Notes: a model not told the origin generated them from the letters alone. A stretch of 64,000 bases of DNA from Arsukibacterium sp. (GCF_018402695.1 NZ_JAGYIM010000010.1:48533-112532), one strand, 5' to 3'. Numbered from the stretch's first letter, positions 1 through 10,650 are shown. Numbers and translations: made by a program.

Positions 1-2584
1 AGCCAACCACCAGATTAAGCAATTTACCCGGAACGTAAATCACTTTACGAACGGTTACCCCGTCCAGATAACGCTGCACGTTGTCATCCTGCTTGGCTTC
101 CTCAAGTACCTGCTGTTCAGTAGCGTCGGCACTGACCGTTACTTTAGCCCGCACTTTACCGTTTATCTGCACTACCACCAGCTTTTCGTCTTCCACCATC
201 GCCTGTTCATCAACGGCAGGCCAGGGGGTTTGTTCAATACCCTGGCTCTGGCCCATTTGTTGCCATAAATACTGGGCTACATGCGGGGTTATCGGATTCA
301 GCAGCTGTAATAATGCCAATACCGCTTCATGCATTACTGCTTTGTCCTGAGCGCTTGCCAGACTGGCCCGTTGCAATTTATTGCTCAGTTCCATAATGGC
401 GGCAATGGCAGTATTGAAAGTATAGCGCCGGCCGATATCGTCGCTGACTTTGAAAATGGTTTTGTGCAGCTCGCGCCGTAACGCTTTCTGCTCGTTATTT
501 AAGGTGCTTAATTGCAGTGGCTCTGGTGCGCCGGCTGCTTTTACGTCCTGCACCAGAGTATAAATCCGCTTAATAAAACGATGTGCGCCTTCCACGGCAG
601 AATCCGACCATTCCAGGGTTTGTTCTGGCGGAGCGGTAAACATCATAAACAAGCGCACGGTATCGGCACCATACTGGTTAATAACCTGCTGTGGGTCGAT
701 ACCATTGTTTTTTGACTTGGACATTTTGCTCATGCCGGCTGACTGCACCGGCAAACCATCGCTTTGCAATACCGCCCGGGTGATCCGGCCTTTGTCATCG
801 CGCTCGACGGTGACATCCTGTGGTGCTAACCACTGTTTGCCACCGTTATCGGTTTCGCGATAAAAGGTTTCAGCCAACACCATGCCCTGGCACAACAGCC
901 GTTTAAAAGGCTCATCACACTGCACCAGGCCAACATCACGTAGCAATTTGTGGAAGAAGCGGGCATACAGCAAATGCAGAATGGCGTGTTCAATTCCGCC
1001 GATGTACTGATCAACCGGCAGCCAGTAATTGGCCTTGGCCGGGTCCAGCATGGCTTTATCATAATCCGGGCTGCAATAACGGGCATAGTACCAGCTCGAC
1101 TCCATAAAGGTGTCGAAGGTATCGGTTTCATGAAATGCCGGTGCGCCGTTATAGTCGGTTTTGGCCCAGTTTGGGTCGGCTTTAATCGGTGAGGTGACGC
1201 CGTCCATGACCACATCTTCCGGTAAGCGTACCGGCAGTTGATCTTCCGGCACCGGCACGACAGAGCCATCGGCCAGGTTCAGCATCGGAATAGGGGTACC
1301 CCAGTAGCGCTGGCGCGACACGCCCCAGTCACGCAGGCGATAATTAACCTTGACCTCGCCTTTGCCCAGGCTGGCCAGTTTGGCGGCAATGGCGTTAAAG
1401 GCCTCAGTAAACGCTAAACCATCAAATTCAGCTGAATTAATCAGGGTGCCTTTTTCGGTGTAAGCCTGCTGAGTTAAATCGGCAGCCTCGCCACTGTTTG
1501 CCTGCACAACTTGTTTAATGGTTAAACCGTACTTAGTTGCAAATTCATAGTCGCGCTGATCATGGCCAGGTACCGCCATCACGGCGCCTGAGCCATAGTC
1601 CATCAGTACAAAATTGGCGACCCATACCGGCAGTTGCTCTCCGGTCAGCGGGTGGATTGCAAAAATGCCGGTGGCACAGCCTTTTTTCTCCATGGTAGCC
1701 AGTTCAGCTTCAGCCAGCTTGCCGCCTTTGCAGTCTTCAATAAATGCGGCCAGCTGCGGGTTAGATGCTGCCGCTGTACGTGCCAGCGGGTGCTGTGCCG
1801 CCACTGCCAGATAGGTCACCCCGTACAGGGTATCCGGCCGGGTAGTATAAACTTCAACTTCACTCTGCTGTCCGGCAATATCAAAGCGGATATTGACGCC
1901 CTCAGAGCGACCAATCCAGTTTTTCTGCATGGTACGCACTTGCTCAGGCCATTCAGTCAGCTGCTCTAAATCGGCCAGCAGCTCTTCAGCATAAGCGGTA
2001 ATTTTTATAAACCACTGGGCCAGCTCGCGTTGCTCGACAACTGCGCCAGAACGCCAGCCGCGGCCATCGATAACCTGTTCGTTGGCCAGTACACATTGGT
2101 CTACCGGATCCCAGTTGACGGTCGCCATTTTTTTGTAAACCAAACCTTTTTCATACAACTTGGTAAAAAACCACTGCTCCCAGCGGTAATAATCAGGTTT
2201 ACAAGTGGCGACCTCCCGGCTCCAGTCGTAACCAAACCCCAGCCGTTTCAGCTGGTTTTTCATATAATCGATATTTTCGTAAGTCCATTTAGCTGGCGCC
2301 GTTTTGTGGTTGATCGCCGCGTTTTCCGCCGGTAAACCAAAGGCATCCCAACCCATTGGCTGCATCACATTTTTGCCCTGCATCCGTTGAAAACGACTGA
2401 CTACATCGCCAATGGTATAGTTACGGACATGACCCATGTGCAAGCGCCCGCTCGGATAGGGGAACATTGACAGGCAATAAAACTTTTCTTTGCTGGGATC
2501 TTCCGTTACCTGAAAGGCATTAGTTTGCTCCCATTGTTGTTGCAAAGCGGTTTCAATTAGCTGCGGGTCATATTGTTGTTGCAT
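1..2584 (-). CDS. leuS: Leucyl-tRNA synthetase (stop codon outside window)
   Basis: Class I aminoacyl-tRNA synthetase that charges tRNA-Leu in the cytoplasm. The reverse strand reads from an ATG at 2584-2582 (MQQQYDPQ...). It shows the HIGH-type motif HMGHVRN near residue 48 after PYPSGRL, then the [13 protein letters not shown] segment. The last residues in the window, [16 protein letters not shown], match the C-terminus of the E. coli enzyme. There are 861 codons here against 860 residues in E. coli, and base 1 is the T that would open a stop codon, so the protein is essentially complete. It diverges from the ybeL-like gene, as in E. coli. Confidence 0.97.
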   Translation of the reverse strand, partial: MQQQYDPQLIETALQQQWEQTNAFQVTEDPSKEKFYCLSMFPYPSGRLHMGHVRNYTIGDVVSRFQRMQGKNVMQPMGWDAFGLPAENAAINHKTAPAKWTYENIDYMKNQLKRLGFGYDWSREVATCKPDYYRWEQWFFTKLYEKGLVYKKMATVNWDPVDQCVLANEQVIDGRGWRSGAVVEQRELAQWFIKITAYAEELLADLEQLTEWPEQVRTMQKNWIGRSEGVNIRFDIAGQQSEVEVYTTRPDTLYGVTYLAVAAQHPLARTAAASNPQLAAFIEDCKGGKLAEAELATMEKKGCATGIFAIHPLTGEQLPVWVANFVLMDYGSGAVMAVPGHDQRDYEFATKYGLTIKQVVQANSGEAADLTQQAYTEKGTLINSAEFDGLAFTEAFNAIAAKLASLGKGEVKVNYRLRDWGVSRQRYWGTPIPMLNLADGSVVPVPEDQLPVRLPEDVVMDGVTSPIKADPNWAKTDYNGAPAFHETDTFDTFMESSWYYARYCSPDYDKAMLDPAKANYWLPVDQYIGGIEHAILHLLYARFFHKLLRDVGLVQCDEPFKRLLCQGMVLAETFYRETDNGGKQWLAPQDVTVERDDKGRITRAVLQSDGLPVQSAGMSKMSKSKNNGIDPQQVINQYGADTVRLFMMFTAPPEQTLEWSDSAVEGAHRFIKRIYTLVQDVKAAGAPEPLQLSTLNNEQKALRRELHKTIFKVSDDIGRRYTFNTAIAAIMELSNKLQRASLASAQDKAVMHEAVLALLQLLNPITPHVAQYLWQQMGQSQGIEQTPWPAVDEQAMVEDEKLVVVQINGKVRAKVTVSADATEQQVLEEAKQDDNVQRYLDGVTVRKVIYVPGKLLNLVVG

Positions 2585-2716
2585 TTACATCATCCACGAT
2601 AAAGTTCTGGCAGGGCCGGCATGGCCGGAAAAAGTGGCTATAGCATACCGCAGCGCGGTTTTGACAACAATAAGCAAGCGCGTTGTCTATACTGGAAAAA
2701 CTACCAAGGAGACAAT

Positions 2717-3208
2717 ATGAGCGATTTTTATAAAAAGTATCAACGTTGGCTGGCCGAATTCAACCGCAATTTGCAGCAAAACCCGGATAACTACGATAAC
2801 CAACTGGTTAAGTTTGCAGATACGTTAAAAGCCTATCTTAAAGCGGGAAAAGAGCTGAGCGCATACGAGACACGCTTATTTATTGAAACTCTAAAGCGCC
2901 AGTGGCACGAGCAAGAGCAAGATACCCAGAAGGATATTCCGGCTGCAGAACAGGCTGCGCCTTCGCTGTGGCCTGAAGCGTTGTGGCAGGAGCTTAGTAA
3001 TATTACCGATAAAACCCAGCTGGAATGGCAGGAGCTGACTCAGGATTTCAAACATCAGGGGGTGTATTATCAGGGCGAAATGGTCGGTATGGGGCGTTAT
3101 CGCTGCAGCAACTGCTATCAGCATATTGATTACACCCATCCGGCTGAGTTACTACCCTGCAGTAATTGCGACGGCGTGCAGTTTTACCGGGAGGGGTTGC
3201 CGGTTTAA
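2717..3208 (+). CDS. ybeL: YbeL-like zinc-ribbon protein (DUF1451)
   Basis: Small cytoplasmic protein of unknown function, 163 residues. The C-terminus carries a zinc ribbon, CSNC ... CSNC, with 18 residues between the pairs. The N-terminal two thirds is charged and helical. An ATG at 2621 lies in the same frame, but the ATG at 2717 is preceded by AAGGAGA and gives the usual N-terminus (MSDFYKKYQ), so that start was chosen. The divergent arrangement with leuS is the same as for E. coli ybeL. The family's biochemical role is not established. Confidence 0.88.
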   Translation: MSDFYKKYQRWLAEFNRNLQQNPDNYDNQLVKFADTLKAYLKAGKELSAYETRLFIETLKRQWHEQEQDTQKDIPAAEQAAPSLWPEALWQELSNITDKTQLEWQELTQDFKHQGVYYQGEMVGMGRYRCSNCYQHIDYTHPAELLPCSNCDGVQFYREGLPV

Positions 3209-3321
3209 TTTTTCCACACCACCTAACATTGTAGGCAGCAAAAGAATAGCAGTTTTGATGTTTTATTGGGCTGCAAGCCAGTTTAACCCTGTTTTTACTG
3301 GTTTTGTCGCCTTTAAACCCC

Positions 3322-3327
3322 TATAAT
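3322..3327 (+). promoter_or_regulatory. Probable -10 box upstream of the SulP gene
   Basis: A perfect TATAAT lies about 200 bases before the SulP start. No good -35 box sits at 16-18 bp, so the promoter is either weak or activator-dependent. If it is used, it produces a long untranslated leader that contains the nested stems at 3412-3471. Confidence 0.4.
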
Positions 3328-3411
3328 GCGCGCTTATTTTTTTACAGTGTGTAATTGTTGACCAACTAATAACCAACGAGGATAGGCCGGTGTAACGCGC
3401 AGAACCCCTGA

Positions 3412-3471
3412 TAAAGTGCAAATAAAGTTCAAGGCTCAAAGCGGAAAATGCAGCCTGGTGTAGGCACTTTA
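3412..3471 (+). promoter_or_regulatory. Nested-stem leader element in the gap before SulP
   Basis: The gap 3209-3531 (323 bases) has no gene. Inside it TAAAGTGC (3412-3419) pairs perfectly with GCACTTTA (3464-3471). Nested within, AGGCT (3432-3436) pairs with AGCCT (3452-3456), and GC (3441-3442) pairs with GC (3450-3451) around a GGAAAAT loop. This is stem, internal loop, stem, internal loop, short stem. It resembles a folded leader RNA, but I do not recognise it as a known riboswitch class. Confidence 0.4.
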
Positions 3472-3531
3472 AACGCAGTTTATGCTAAGCGTCTGTGCTG
3501 AATGTCGGAAAATAACTTGTTGGACATGTAA

Positions 3532-5016
3532 ATGATTAATTCTCTGAAACGGAACTGGTTCTCCAATATCAGAGGCGATGTTCTGTCTGCTATCGTGGTA
3601 GCGCTCGCCCTGATCCCTGAAGCTATTGCTTTTTCTATTATCGCCGGTGTTGACCCCAAAGTCGGCCTGTATGCCTCTTTTGCTATTTGTTTCATTATTG
3701 CTTTTGTTGGTGCCCGCCCGGCGATGATCTCTGCCGCTACCGGTGCCATGGCGCTGCTGATGATTACCCTGGTTAAAAACCACGGCCTGGAATACCTGTT
3801 GGCGGCGACCTTGTTATGCGGCCTGATCCAGATTGTGTTTGGCATTTTTAAACTGGGCGACTTAATGCGCTTTGTTTCGCGCTCAGTGGTCACCGGCTTT
3901 GTTAATGCGTTGGCCATCCTGATTTTTATGGCGCAGCTGCCTGAGCTAAGCGGTACTTACGGTAGCGCCACCGTCTATGGTATGACAGCGCTGGGCCTGG
4001 CTATTATTTACCTGTTTCCTTATGTTACCAAAGCAGTTCCATCGCCGTTAGTTTGCATCATAGTGCTGACCGGCCTGGCGCTGTATTTCGGACTGGACAT
4101 TCGTACGGTAGCCGATATGGGCGAATTGCCGGATAGTCTGCCCATTTTCCTGTGGCCGGACGTGCCGCTGAATTTTGCAACGCTGCAAATTATTTTCCCG
4201 TATTCGCTGGCGCTGGCGGTGGTGGGTATTCTGGAGTCGTTAATGACGGCAACGATTGTCGATGATTTGACCGATACCAGCAGCAATAAAAACCGCGAAT
4301 GTGTTGGTCAGGGGGTGGCGAATTTAGGCTCTGGCTTAATTGGTGGTATGGCAGGCTGTGCGATGATTGGACAGTCAATTATCAATGTCAAATCAGGTGG
4401 CCGTACCCGGTTATCAACCTTATTGGCCGGTATTTTACTGTTGATTATGGTGGTGTTTTTAGATAAATGGGTCGGGCTGATCCCAATGGCTGCGCTGGTC
4501 GCCATTATGATCATGGTATCTATTGGTACCTTTAGCTGGTCGTCGGTTAAAGACCTTCGCAAAAACCCGAAAAGCTCGTCAGTTGTGATGATTATGACGG
4601 TTATTGTGGTCGTCGCCACCCATAACCTGGCCTATGGTGTGCTGGTTGGGGTGCTGCTAAGTGCCTTGTTTTTTGCTAATAAAGTCGGTCAGATTTTGTA
4701 TATCGGTTCTAAACTTACTGCCAATGGCCAGCAGCGCGACTACCAGGTAGTCGGCCAGGTATTTTTTACCTCTGCCGAACAATTTATCGGCGCCTTTGAT
4801 TTTAAAGAAGCGGTTGAGAACGTGACCATTGATTTAAGCCGGGCCCATTTCTGGGATATTACCGCTGTCAGCTCACTGGATAAAGTGGTGCTGAAATTCC
4901 GCCGCGAAGGAACAGCAGTGGAGCTGATTGGTTTAAATGAGGCCAGCGCCACCCTGGTCGACAAGTTTGCTGTACATAATCAGCCTGATGCCGTGGAAAA
5001 GTTGATGGGACACTGA
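3532..5016 (+). CDS. SulP-family anion transporter with STAS domain
   Basis: Inner-membrane anion transporter of 494 residues. Residues about 12-370 form the SulP core: the first helices carry the motif [20 protein letters not shown], followed by many hydrophobic segments. Residues about 400-485 form a C-terminal STAS domain ([20 protein letters not shown]). SulP proteins move sulfate, bicarbonate or other anions, often with sodium. The substrate cannot be read from the sequence. The next gene is a universal stress protein, a common SulP partner, and then two NhaD antiporters. That neighbourhood makes a sodium-linked bicarbonate role plausible, but this is inference only. Confidence 0.88.
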   Translation: MINSLKRNWFSNIRGDVLSAIVVALALIPEAIAFSIIAGVDPKVGLYASFAICFIIAFVGARPAMISAATGAMALLMITLVKNHGLEYLLAATLLCGLIQIVFGIFKLGDLMRFVSRSVVTGFVNALAILIFMAQLPELSGTYGSATVYGMTALGLAIIYLFPYVTKAVPSPLVCIIVLTGLALYFGLDIRTVADMGELPDSLPIFLWPDVPLNFATLQIIFPYSLALAVVGILESLMTATIVDDLTDTSSNKNRECVGQGVANLGSGLIGGMAGCAMIGQSIINVKSGGRTRLSTLLAGILLLIMVVFLDKWVGLIPMAALVAIMIMVSIGTFSWSSVKDLRKNPKSSSVVMIMTVIVVVATHNLAYGVLVGVLLSALFFANKVGQILYIGSKLTANGQQRDYQVVGQVFFTSAEQFIGAFDFKEAVENVTIDLSRAHFWDITAVSSLDKVVLKFRREGTAVELIGLNEASATLVDKFAVHNQPDAVEKLMGH

Positions 5017-5101
5017 TTTCAGTTAAGTTGATCTTAGATAATTTGTGCTTAGCTGAAGCAGCGTAAGCTGAGCCGATTACTGGCAACAGGAGATAATAAC
5101 G

Positions 5102-5956
5102 ATGACAAGAAAAGTAATGGCATGTATTGATGCCTCGCCCTATGCCGAAGCTGTATGTGATTATGCCGTCTGGGCAGCAAAACGTTTAACGGTGCCAATG
5201 GCCGTTATTCATGTACTGGATAAAGCCCAGCATACTCACACCCCCGACTTAAGTGGTAGTATCGGTTTAGGTTCGCAAGAGGTATTATTGCAGCAACTGG
5301 CTGAGTTGGACGAAAAGCATGGCAAGCTGGCAATGGAGCGGGGCCGTTTAATGCTGGATGCGGCAAAAAGCCGGGCCGAACAGGCAGGGGTAGAAGGCGT
5401 GGATGAGCGGTTGCGCCATGGCACCCTGGTTGAAACCCTGGTTGAACTGGAAGAGGAAACCCGCCTTCTGGTGCTGGGCAAACGCGGTTTTAGCAGTGCC
5501 GACGCGCATGGCCATATGGGCTTGCATGTAGAACAGGTGATCCGCAGCCTGCATAAACCCATTTTATTAACTCAGCAACGTTATAAAGCGCCGCAGCGGA
5601 TTATGCTGGCCTATGATGGCAGTGCAACTGCACTAAAAGGTCTGGAAATGCTGGCAGCCAGCCCGCTGGGCAGAGGGTTGCCGGTACATCTGGTGATGGC
5701 GGGTGCCAATATTGAGGCGGCTCAGCAGCAAATGGAAACGGCAGCGCACATTTTGCGCAATGCCGGTTTTGAGACCAAAGTGGCAATTGTTGGCGGTGAG
5801 CCCGATGAAGTGCTTAACCAGTACCAGCAGGAGCACCATATTGACCTGATGGTGATGGGGGCTTATGGCCATTCCCGGATCCGCCAGTTTATTGTTGGCA
5901 GTACCACTACTGCCATGATTAGCAAGGCAAAGTGTTCCTTGTTAATCCTTCGCTGA
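5102..5956 (+). CDS. Tandem universal stress protein (UspA family)
   Basis: Cytoplasmic protein of 284 residues with two Usp domains, roughly 1-145 and 155-284. The second keeps the nucleotide-binding pattern GAYGHSRIRQFIVGST; the first has a weaker version (GKRGFSSADAHGH) and is probably less able to bind ATP. The ATG follows AACAGGAGATAATAACG. It sits 85 bp after the SulP gene and is closed by a strong terminator, so SulP and Usp are probably one unit. A role in regulating the transporter is inferred from the pairing. Confidence 0.88.
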   Translation: MTRKVMACIDASPYAEAVCDYAVWAAKRLTVPMAVIHVLDKAQHTHTPDLSGSIGLGSQEVLLQQLAELDEKHGKLAMERGRLMLDAAKSRAEQAGVEGVDERLRHGTLVETLVELEEETRLLVLGKRGFSSADAHGHMGLHVEQVIRSLHKPILLTQQRYKAPQRIMLAYDGSATALKGLEMLAASPLGRGLPVHLVMAGANIEAAQQQMETAAHILRNAGFETKVAIVGGEPDEVLNQYQQEHHIDLMVMGAYGHSRIRQFIVGSTTTAMISKAKCSLLILR

Positions 5957-5999
5957 TAAAACAGACAACCCGGCTCCCCGCCGGGTTGTCTGTTTTATC
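5955..5999 (+). terminator. Strong hairpin terminator after usp
   Basis: A perfect 20-bp stem (5955-5974 with 5980-5999) closes a five-base loop, TCCCC. The left arm begins within the usp stop codon. The right arm ends in TGTTTTATC, so T-rich sequence lies within the stem rather than after it. Confidence 0.85.
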
Positions 6000-6036
6000 G
6001 TATTACTAGTGTTGTTTAAATTTGAAGTAGCCAATC

Positions 6037-7488
6037 ATGTTTAAGTTCAGCATCATTCTGGGTAGTTTATTTGCGTTATTGTGTTCACCTGTCGCCTTTG
6101 CTGCCAGTGGTCCGCTGGCCCTAACGGCCTCCACCACCGGTTATATTGCCTTATTTATTTTTATCATCGCTTATATCCTGGTGATGCTGGAAGAGAAAAT
6201 TCATTTACGTAAGTCAAAGCCGGTACTGGTTGCGGCCGGTATTATCTGGGCGTTGATTGGCTGGCGCTACATTCAGGCTGACATGCCCACAGTAACCGAA
6301 GAGGCATTCCGCCATACCTTACTGGAATTTGCCGAGCTGATGCTGTTTTTGCTGGTCGCCATGACCTATATTAACGCGCTGGAAGAGCGGCGGGTGTTTG
6401 ATGCGCTGCGCAGCTGGATGGTCCGAAAGGGCTTTAGTTATCAGTCAATGTTCTGGATAACCGGTATTCTGTCATTCTTTATTTCACCGATCGCCGATAA
6501 CCTGACCACCGCGTTACTGATGTGTGCGGTAGTAATGAAGGTGGCAGAAGGTGACAAAAAATTTATTAATCTGTGTTGTATAAACATTGTCGTTGCTGCC
6601 AACGCCGGCGGTGCTTTCAGCCCCTTTGGCGATATCACCACGCTGATGGTGTGGCAGGCCGGCGTATTGCGCTTTATGGAGTTTCTGGCGCTGTTTTTAC
6701 CGTCGGTGGCCAATTACCTGATCCCGGCCATTATCATGAGTTTCTTTGTTGAAAAGCGCAAACCCTCGGCAGTATACGAAGAGGTTGAACTGAAGCGTGG
6801 TGCAATCCGGATTTTATGCCTGTTTTTACTCACTATTGCCACAGCGGTGGCCTTTCACTCGGTGCTGCACTTACCGCCGGTCCTTGGCATGATGACTGGC
6901 CTGGGTTATTTACAGTTTTTCGGGTTTTTCCTGCGGGTTACGTTGCCGGGTTCACTGGCCCGTAAAAGAGCCATGGCTGAACGGGAAGGCGATCAGGAGC
7001 GAATTAAAGCCCTGGGACAGATAGTGCCCTTTGATGTATTCAGCCGGGTTTCCCGTGCCGAGTGGGACACGCTGCTGTTCTTCTACGGGGTGGTAATGTG
7101 TGTCGGTGGTCTGGGTTTTATCGGCTATCTGGAGCTGATGTCAACAGTGCTGTATACCGAGTGGAATGCCACCTACGCTAACATTGCTCTGGGCTTAATT
7201 TCGGCGGTAATCGATAATATCCCGGTAATGTTTGCGGTGCTGACCATGATGCCGGAGATGTCGCACGGCCACTGGTTACTAATCACCTTAACCGCCGGTG
7301 TGGGCGGTAGCCTGTTATCAATTGGTTCCGCTGCCGGGGTGGCACTGATGGGCCAGGCCCGGGGCTATTACACCTTTGCCGGCCACCTGAAGTGGGCGCC
7401 GGTCATTTTACTGGGCTACATTGCCAGTATTGCCGTGCATTTATGGCTAAATGCCGCCAGCTTTGCCGAGTATGGTGTGGCAAGTTAA
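6037..7488 (+). CDS. nhaD: NhaD-type Na+/H+ antiporter, copy 1
   Basis: Inner-membrane sodium/proton antiporter of the ion transporter superfamily, 483 residues. It exports Na+ (or Li+) in exchange for protons and matters at alkaline pH or high salt. Residues 1-22 look like a cleavable leader (AFA). The family's polar residues are present: E100, S150 and the SPIADN segment with D154-N155, N189, then GGAFSPFGDITT with D199, T201 and T202, and near the C-terminus VIDNIPVMFAVLTM and GGSLLSIGSAAGVALMG. It starts after the usp terminator and is followed by a second, closely related copy of the same length. Confidence 0.93.
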   Translation: MFKFSIILGSLFALLCSPVAFAASGPLALTASTTGYIALFIFIIAYILVMLEEKIHLRKSKPVLVAAGIIWALIGWRYIQADMPTVTEEAFRHTLLEFAELMLFLLVAMTYINALEERRVFDALRSWMVRKGFSYQSMFWITGILSFFISPIADNLTTALLMCAVVMKVAEGDKKFINLCCINIVVAANAGGAFSPFGDITTLMVWQAGVLRFMEFLALFLPSVANYLIPAIIMSFFVEKRKPSAVYEEVELKRGAIRILCLFLLTIATAVAFHSVLHLPPVLGMMTGLGYLQFFGFFLRVTLPGSLARKRAMAEREGDQERIKALGQIVPFDVFSRVSRAEWDTLLFFYGVVMCVGGLGFIGYLELMSTVLYTEWNATYANIALGLISAVIDNIPVMFAVLTMMPEMSHGHWLLITLTAGVGGSLLSIGSAAGVALMGQARGYYTFAGHLKWAPVILLGYIASIAVHLWLNAASFAEYGVAS

Positions 7489-7519
7489 CGATAAAAGTAT
7501 TTTTAGCGTGAAAATTTTA

Positions 7520-7541
7520 GCCTGGCTCAATTACGCCAGGC
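7520..7541. other. Hairpin between the two nhaD genes
   Basis: GCCTGGC (7520-7526) and GCCAGGC (7535-7541) form a perfect 7-bp stem with an eight-base loop in the 87-bp gap. There is no T-run on its right, so it is unlikely to be a full terminator for copy 1. It could stabilise the upstream mRNA or attenuate copy 2. Confidence 0.4.
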
Positions 7542-7581
7542 ATCTGCCAATCTTATTTAAGATATAACCGAGGGTGTGCAC

Positions 7582-9027
7582 GTGAAACAGTGGCTGCTGT
7601 GGCTGATAGTGGGTGTGGTATTTACGCCGGCGGCATATGCTGCAACGGGCGAATTGGACTTGACTCGCTCTGCGGTAGGTATTAGTGCGCTAGTGCTATT
7701 TGCATTAGCTTATTTGCTGGTAATGGCAGAAGAGAAAATACATCTGCGTAAATCCAAACCGGTGCTGGTGGCGGCCGGTATTATCTGGGCGCTGGTGGCG
7801 TGGCGTTATATGCAGGATGGTATTCCCGGGGTTACCGCCGATGCGTTTCGGCACACCCTGCTGGAATTTGCGGAGTTAATGCTGTTTTTGCTGGTTGCCA
7901 TGACCTACATTAACGCGCTGGAGGAGCGGCGGTTATTTGATGCTTTAAGGGCGTGGATGATCCGCAAAGGCTTCAGCTATCGCAGCTTGTTCTGGATTAG
8001 TGGCGTACTGGCTTTTTTTATCTCGTCATTTGCCAACAATATGACTACCGCTATGCTGATGTGTGCAGTGGTAATGAAAGTCGCTGAAGGCGATAAGCGT
8101 TTTATTAACCTGACCTGCGTTAATATCGTTATCGCCGCAAATGCCGGAGGCGCCTTTATACCGTTTGGCGATATTACGACGCTAATGGTATGGCAGGCGG
8201 GTATTATTACCTTTAACGAGTTTTTTACGTTGTTTTTGCCAGCGGTAGTAAACTACCTGGTGCCGGCAATAATAATGAGCTTTTTTGTTGAACGCCGATA
8301 CCCCGCTGCCTTACAGGAAGATGTTGAACTTAAACGTGGCGCGCTGCGCATTATGACATTATTTCTGGCCACAATAGCGCTGGCTGTGCTGTATCATTCC
8401 TGGCTGGATTTACCGCCGGTGCTGGGTATGATGACCGGTCTGGGGTTGTTGCAGTTCTTCGGCTTTTTCCTGCGCAAAACCCTACCCGGTTCGCTGGCAC
8501 GCAAGCGGGCCATGGCAGAGCGTCAAGGAGATATGGAGCGGATCCGTTCGCTTGGTCAAATCGTACCCTTTGACGTATTCAGCCGGATCGCCAGGGCTGA
8601 GTGGGATACGCTGCTGTTTTTCTATGGGGTGGTAATGTGTGTTGGTGGTTTAGGTTATATCGGCTATCTGGAGCTGTTATCAACCACCTTGTATGGCAAT
8701 GGTAACCCGACTGTAGCCAACGTCGTGTTGGGCTTAATGTCATCAGTGATCGATAACATTCCGGTAATGTTTGCCGTGTTAACCATGCAGCCGGATATGG
8801 CGCATGGCCAATGGTTGCTGATTACCCTCACTGCCGGGGTTGGTGGTAGTTTGCTTTCCATTGGCTCAGCCGCTGGCGTCGCATTAATGGGCCAGGCCAG
8901 AGGCTATTACACCTTTGTTGGCCACCTGAAATGGGCACCGGTAATTTTACTGGGCTATTTTGCCAGCGTTGCAGTCCATTTGTGGCTGAATGCTGCCAGT
9001 TTTGCGGAGTATAGCCTGGTGAGCTGA
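7582..9027 (+). CDS. nhaD: NhaD-type antiporter, copy 2 (altered ion site)
   Basis: Second NhaD paralogue, clearly a tandem duplicate of the gene before it. Two GTG codons are possible starts, at 7576 and 7582. The second is better spaced from GAGG at 7570-7573, giving 481 residues. In the numbering of copy 1, E100, N189, D199, T201, T202 and the C-terminal VIDN motif are kept. The segment SPIADN has become SSFANN (P151S, I152F, D154N), and S195 of GGAFSPFGD is isoleucine. D154 is one of the conserved polar residues of the family, so this copy may differ in ion choice, pH range or activity. It shares long identical stretches with copy 1. Confidence 0.92.
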   Translation: MKQWLLWLIVGVVFTPAAYAATGELDLTRSAVGISALVLFALAYLLVMAEEKIHLRKSKPVLVAAGIIWALVAWRYMQDGIPGVTADAFRHTLLEFAELMLFLLVAMTYINALEERRLFDALRAWMIRKGFSYRSLFWISGVLAFFISSFANNMTTAMLMCAVVMKVAEGDKRFINLTCVNIVIAANAGGAFIPFGDITTLMVWQAGIITFNEFFTLFLPAVVNYLVPAIIMSFFVERRYPAALQEDVELKRGALRIMTLFLATIALAVLYHSWLDLPPVLGMMTGLGLLQFFGFFLRKTLPGSLARKRAMAERQGDMERIRSLGQIVPFDVFSRIARAEWDTLLFFYGVVMCVGGLGYIGYLELLSTTLYGNGNPTVANVVLGLMSSVIDNIPVMFAVLTMQPDMAHGQWLLITLTAGVGGSLLSIGSAAGVALMGQARGYYTFVGHLKWAPVILLGYFASVAVHLWLNAASFAEYSLVS

Positions 9028-9168
9028 GTCGGCATTGGCTGAATAAAGACGGTTGCCGTTTAGCGGCGAATCATCTGACAACTGCTAAGCTTAGTCGCAT
9101 AACCTGAACACCAGCCTGCCTCGCTAGTATTTAACTGGCTTGGGCCGGCGGTAACCGAAGGAGAGACT

Positions 9169-10626
9169 ATGACCAAACTAACCGATCAGGGTTTATTAAA
9201 AGACTCATCTTATTGGCAAGGCCAATGGCACAAAGCTGACAATTATTTTGAGGTCACCAATCCGGCCAACGGCGAGCTTGTTGCTAAGGTAGCCGATGCC
9301 AGCGCGGCCGATGCAGAAAAGGCGATAGCCGCCGCCCATGCCGCTTTTGCTGACTGGGCGGCCCGGCCCGCAGCAGAGCGCTCAAAACTATTAATGCGCT
9401 GGCAGCAATTACTGCTGCAGCATCAGGATGATTTAGGCCTGCTGCTTACCCTGGAGCAGGGTAAGCCGCTGGCTGAAGCTAGAGGCGAAATTGGCTATGG
9501 CGCGTCTTACCTGGAATGGTTTGCTGAAGAAGCCAAACGGGTTTATGGCGATACTATTCCAGCGAAAACCGCCGATCAGCGGATTGTCGTTATCAAGCAG
9601 CCTGTTGGCGTGGTTGCGGCAATAACACCGTGGAATTTCCCTAATGCGATGATTGCCCGTAAAGCGGCAGCGGCCCTGGCAGCAGGTTGTACTTTTGTAG
9701 TTAAACCGGCCCAGCTAACCCCGCTATCGGCGCTGGCGATGGCAGAACTGGCCGAACGCGCCGGCATTCCGGCGGGGGTATTTAATGTAATTACCAGTAC
9801 CGATGCTAAAGCTATTGGCGAGGTGCTGAGCCAGGATAAGCGGGTGGCCAAGTTCAGCTTTACCGGTTCCACCAATATTGGTAAACAGCTGGCCAAGCAG
9901 TGTGCCGGCACGGTAAAGCGGGTATCGCTGGAGCTGGGCGGCAATGCGCCCTTTATTGTGTTTGCTGATGCGGATCTGGATGCGGCAGTTGACGGCCTGA
10001 TGGCCTCAAAGTTTCGTAACGCCGGCCAAACCTGTGTTTGTACTAACCGGATCCTGGTGCAAAAAAGTATCGTAGAACCTTTTACCAAAAAACTGCAGCA
10101 GGCTATCGGTAAGCTGCAGCTTGGTAATGGCACTGCTGACAACGTGGATATTGGTCCGCTGATCAGCAGCGACGCCTGCGACAAAGTTGATAAACTGCTA
10201 CAGGAAGCCGTTGCCCAGGGCGCAACGGTACAGTGCGGCGGTAAACGCCAGCCGACAGATAGCTTGTTTTACTTACCTACGCTGCTGACCGGTGTTAACA
10301 ATCAGATGGCAGTGGCCCAGGATGAAATATTCGGCCCGGTAGCTGCAGTACAATGTTTTGATGATGAGGCCGAAGCCATTGCGCTGGCCAATGCGACCGA
10401 GTCTGGCCTGGCAGCCTATTTTTACAGCCGGGATATCGGCCGCTGCTGGCGGGTTGCCGAGGCCCTGCAATACGGCATGGTGGGCGTAAATGAAGGCATG
10501 GTGTCTAACCCGACCGCCCCGTTTGGTGGAGTGAAACAGTCCGGCTATGGCCGGGAAGGCTCCAAATATGGCCTGGCCGATTATCTGGATATTAAATACT
10601 TATGCCTGGGTGGTTTAGATAAGTAA
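9169..10626 (+). CDS. gabD: NAD(P)+-dependent succinate-semialdehyde dehydrogenase
   Basis: Cytoplasmic aldehyde dehydrogenase of 485 residues that oxidises succinate semialdehyde to succinate in GABA-type catabolism. Key features are the PWNFP segment (N157), FTGST cofactor loop near 231, general base E255 in LELGGNAP and catalytic C289 in [13 protein letters not shown]. The second cysteine, C291, is typical of GabD. The ATG follows AAGGAGAGACT. No gabT or transporter lies next to it, so it may serve another short-chain aldehyde, but the match to GabD signatures is strong. Confidence 0.9.
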   Translation: MTKLTDQGLLKDSSYWQGQWHKADNYFEVTNPANGELVAKVADASAADAEKAIAAAHAAFADWAARPAAERSKLLMRWQQLLLQHQDDLGLLLTLEQGKPLAEARGEIGYGASYLEWFAEEAKRVYGDTIPAKTADQRIVVIKQPVGVVAAITPWNFPNAMIARKAAAALAAGCTFVVKPAQLTPLSALAMAELAERAGIPAGVFNVITSTDAKAIGEVLSQDKRVAKFSFTGSTNIGKQLAKQCAGTVKRVSLELGGNAPFIVFADADLDAAVDGLMASKFRNAGQTCVCTNRILVQKSIVEPFTKKLQQAIGKLQLGNGTADNVDIGPLISSDACDKVDKLLQEAVAQGATVQCGGKRQPTDSLFYLPTLLTGVNNQMAVAQDEIFGPVAAVQCFDDEAEAIALANATESGLAAYFYSRDIGRCWRVAEALQYGMVGVNEGMVSNPTAPFGGVKQSGYGREGSKYGLADYLDIKYLCLGGLDK

Positions 10627-10650
10627 CGGATAAGCTGACTGAGACTAGGG

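Noticed and set aside
826-1269. Leftward 147-codon frame, and rightward frames at 81-350, 950-1192, 1634-1969 and 2030-2335
   Set aside because: All lie inside leuS, which reads through in a different frame or strand with full family conservation.
3480-3917. Leftward 145-codon frame opposite the SulP gene
   Set aside because: No family likeness and no ribosome site; the opposite strand encodes a clear transporter.
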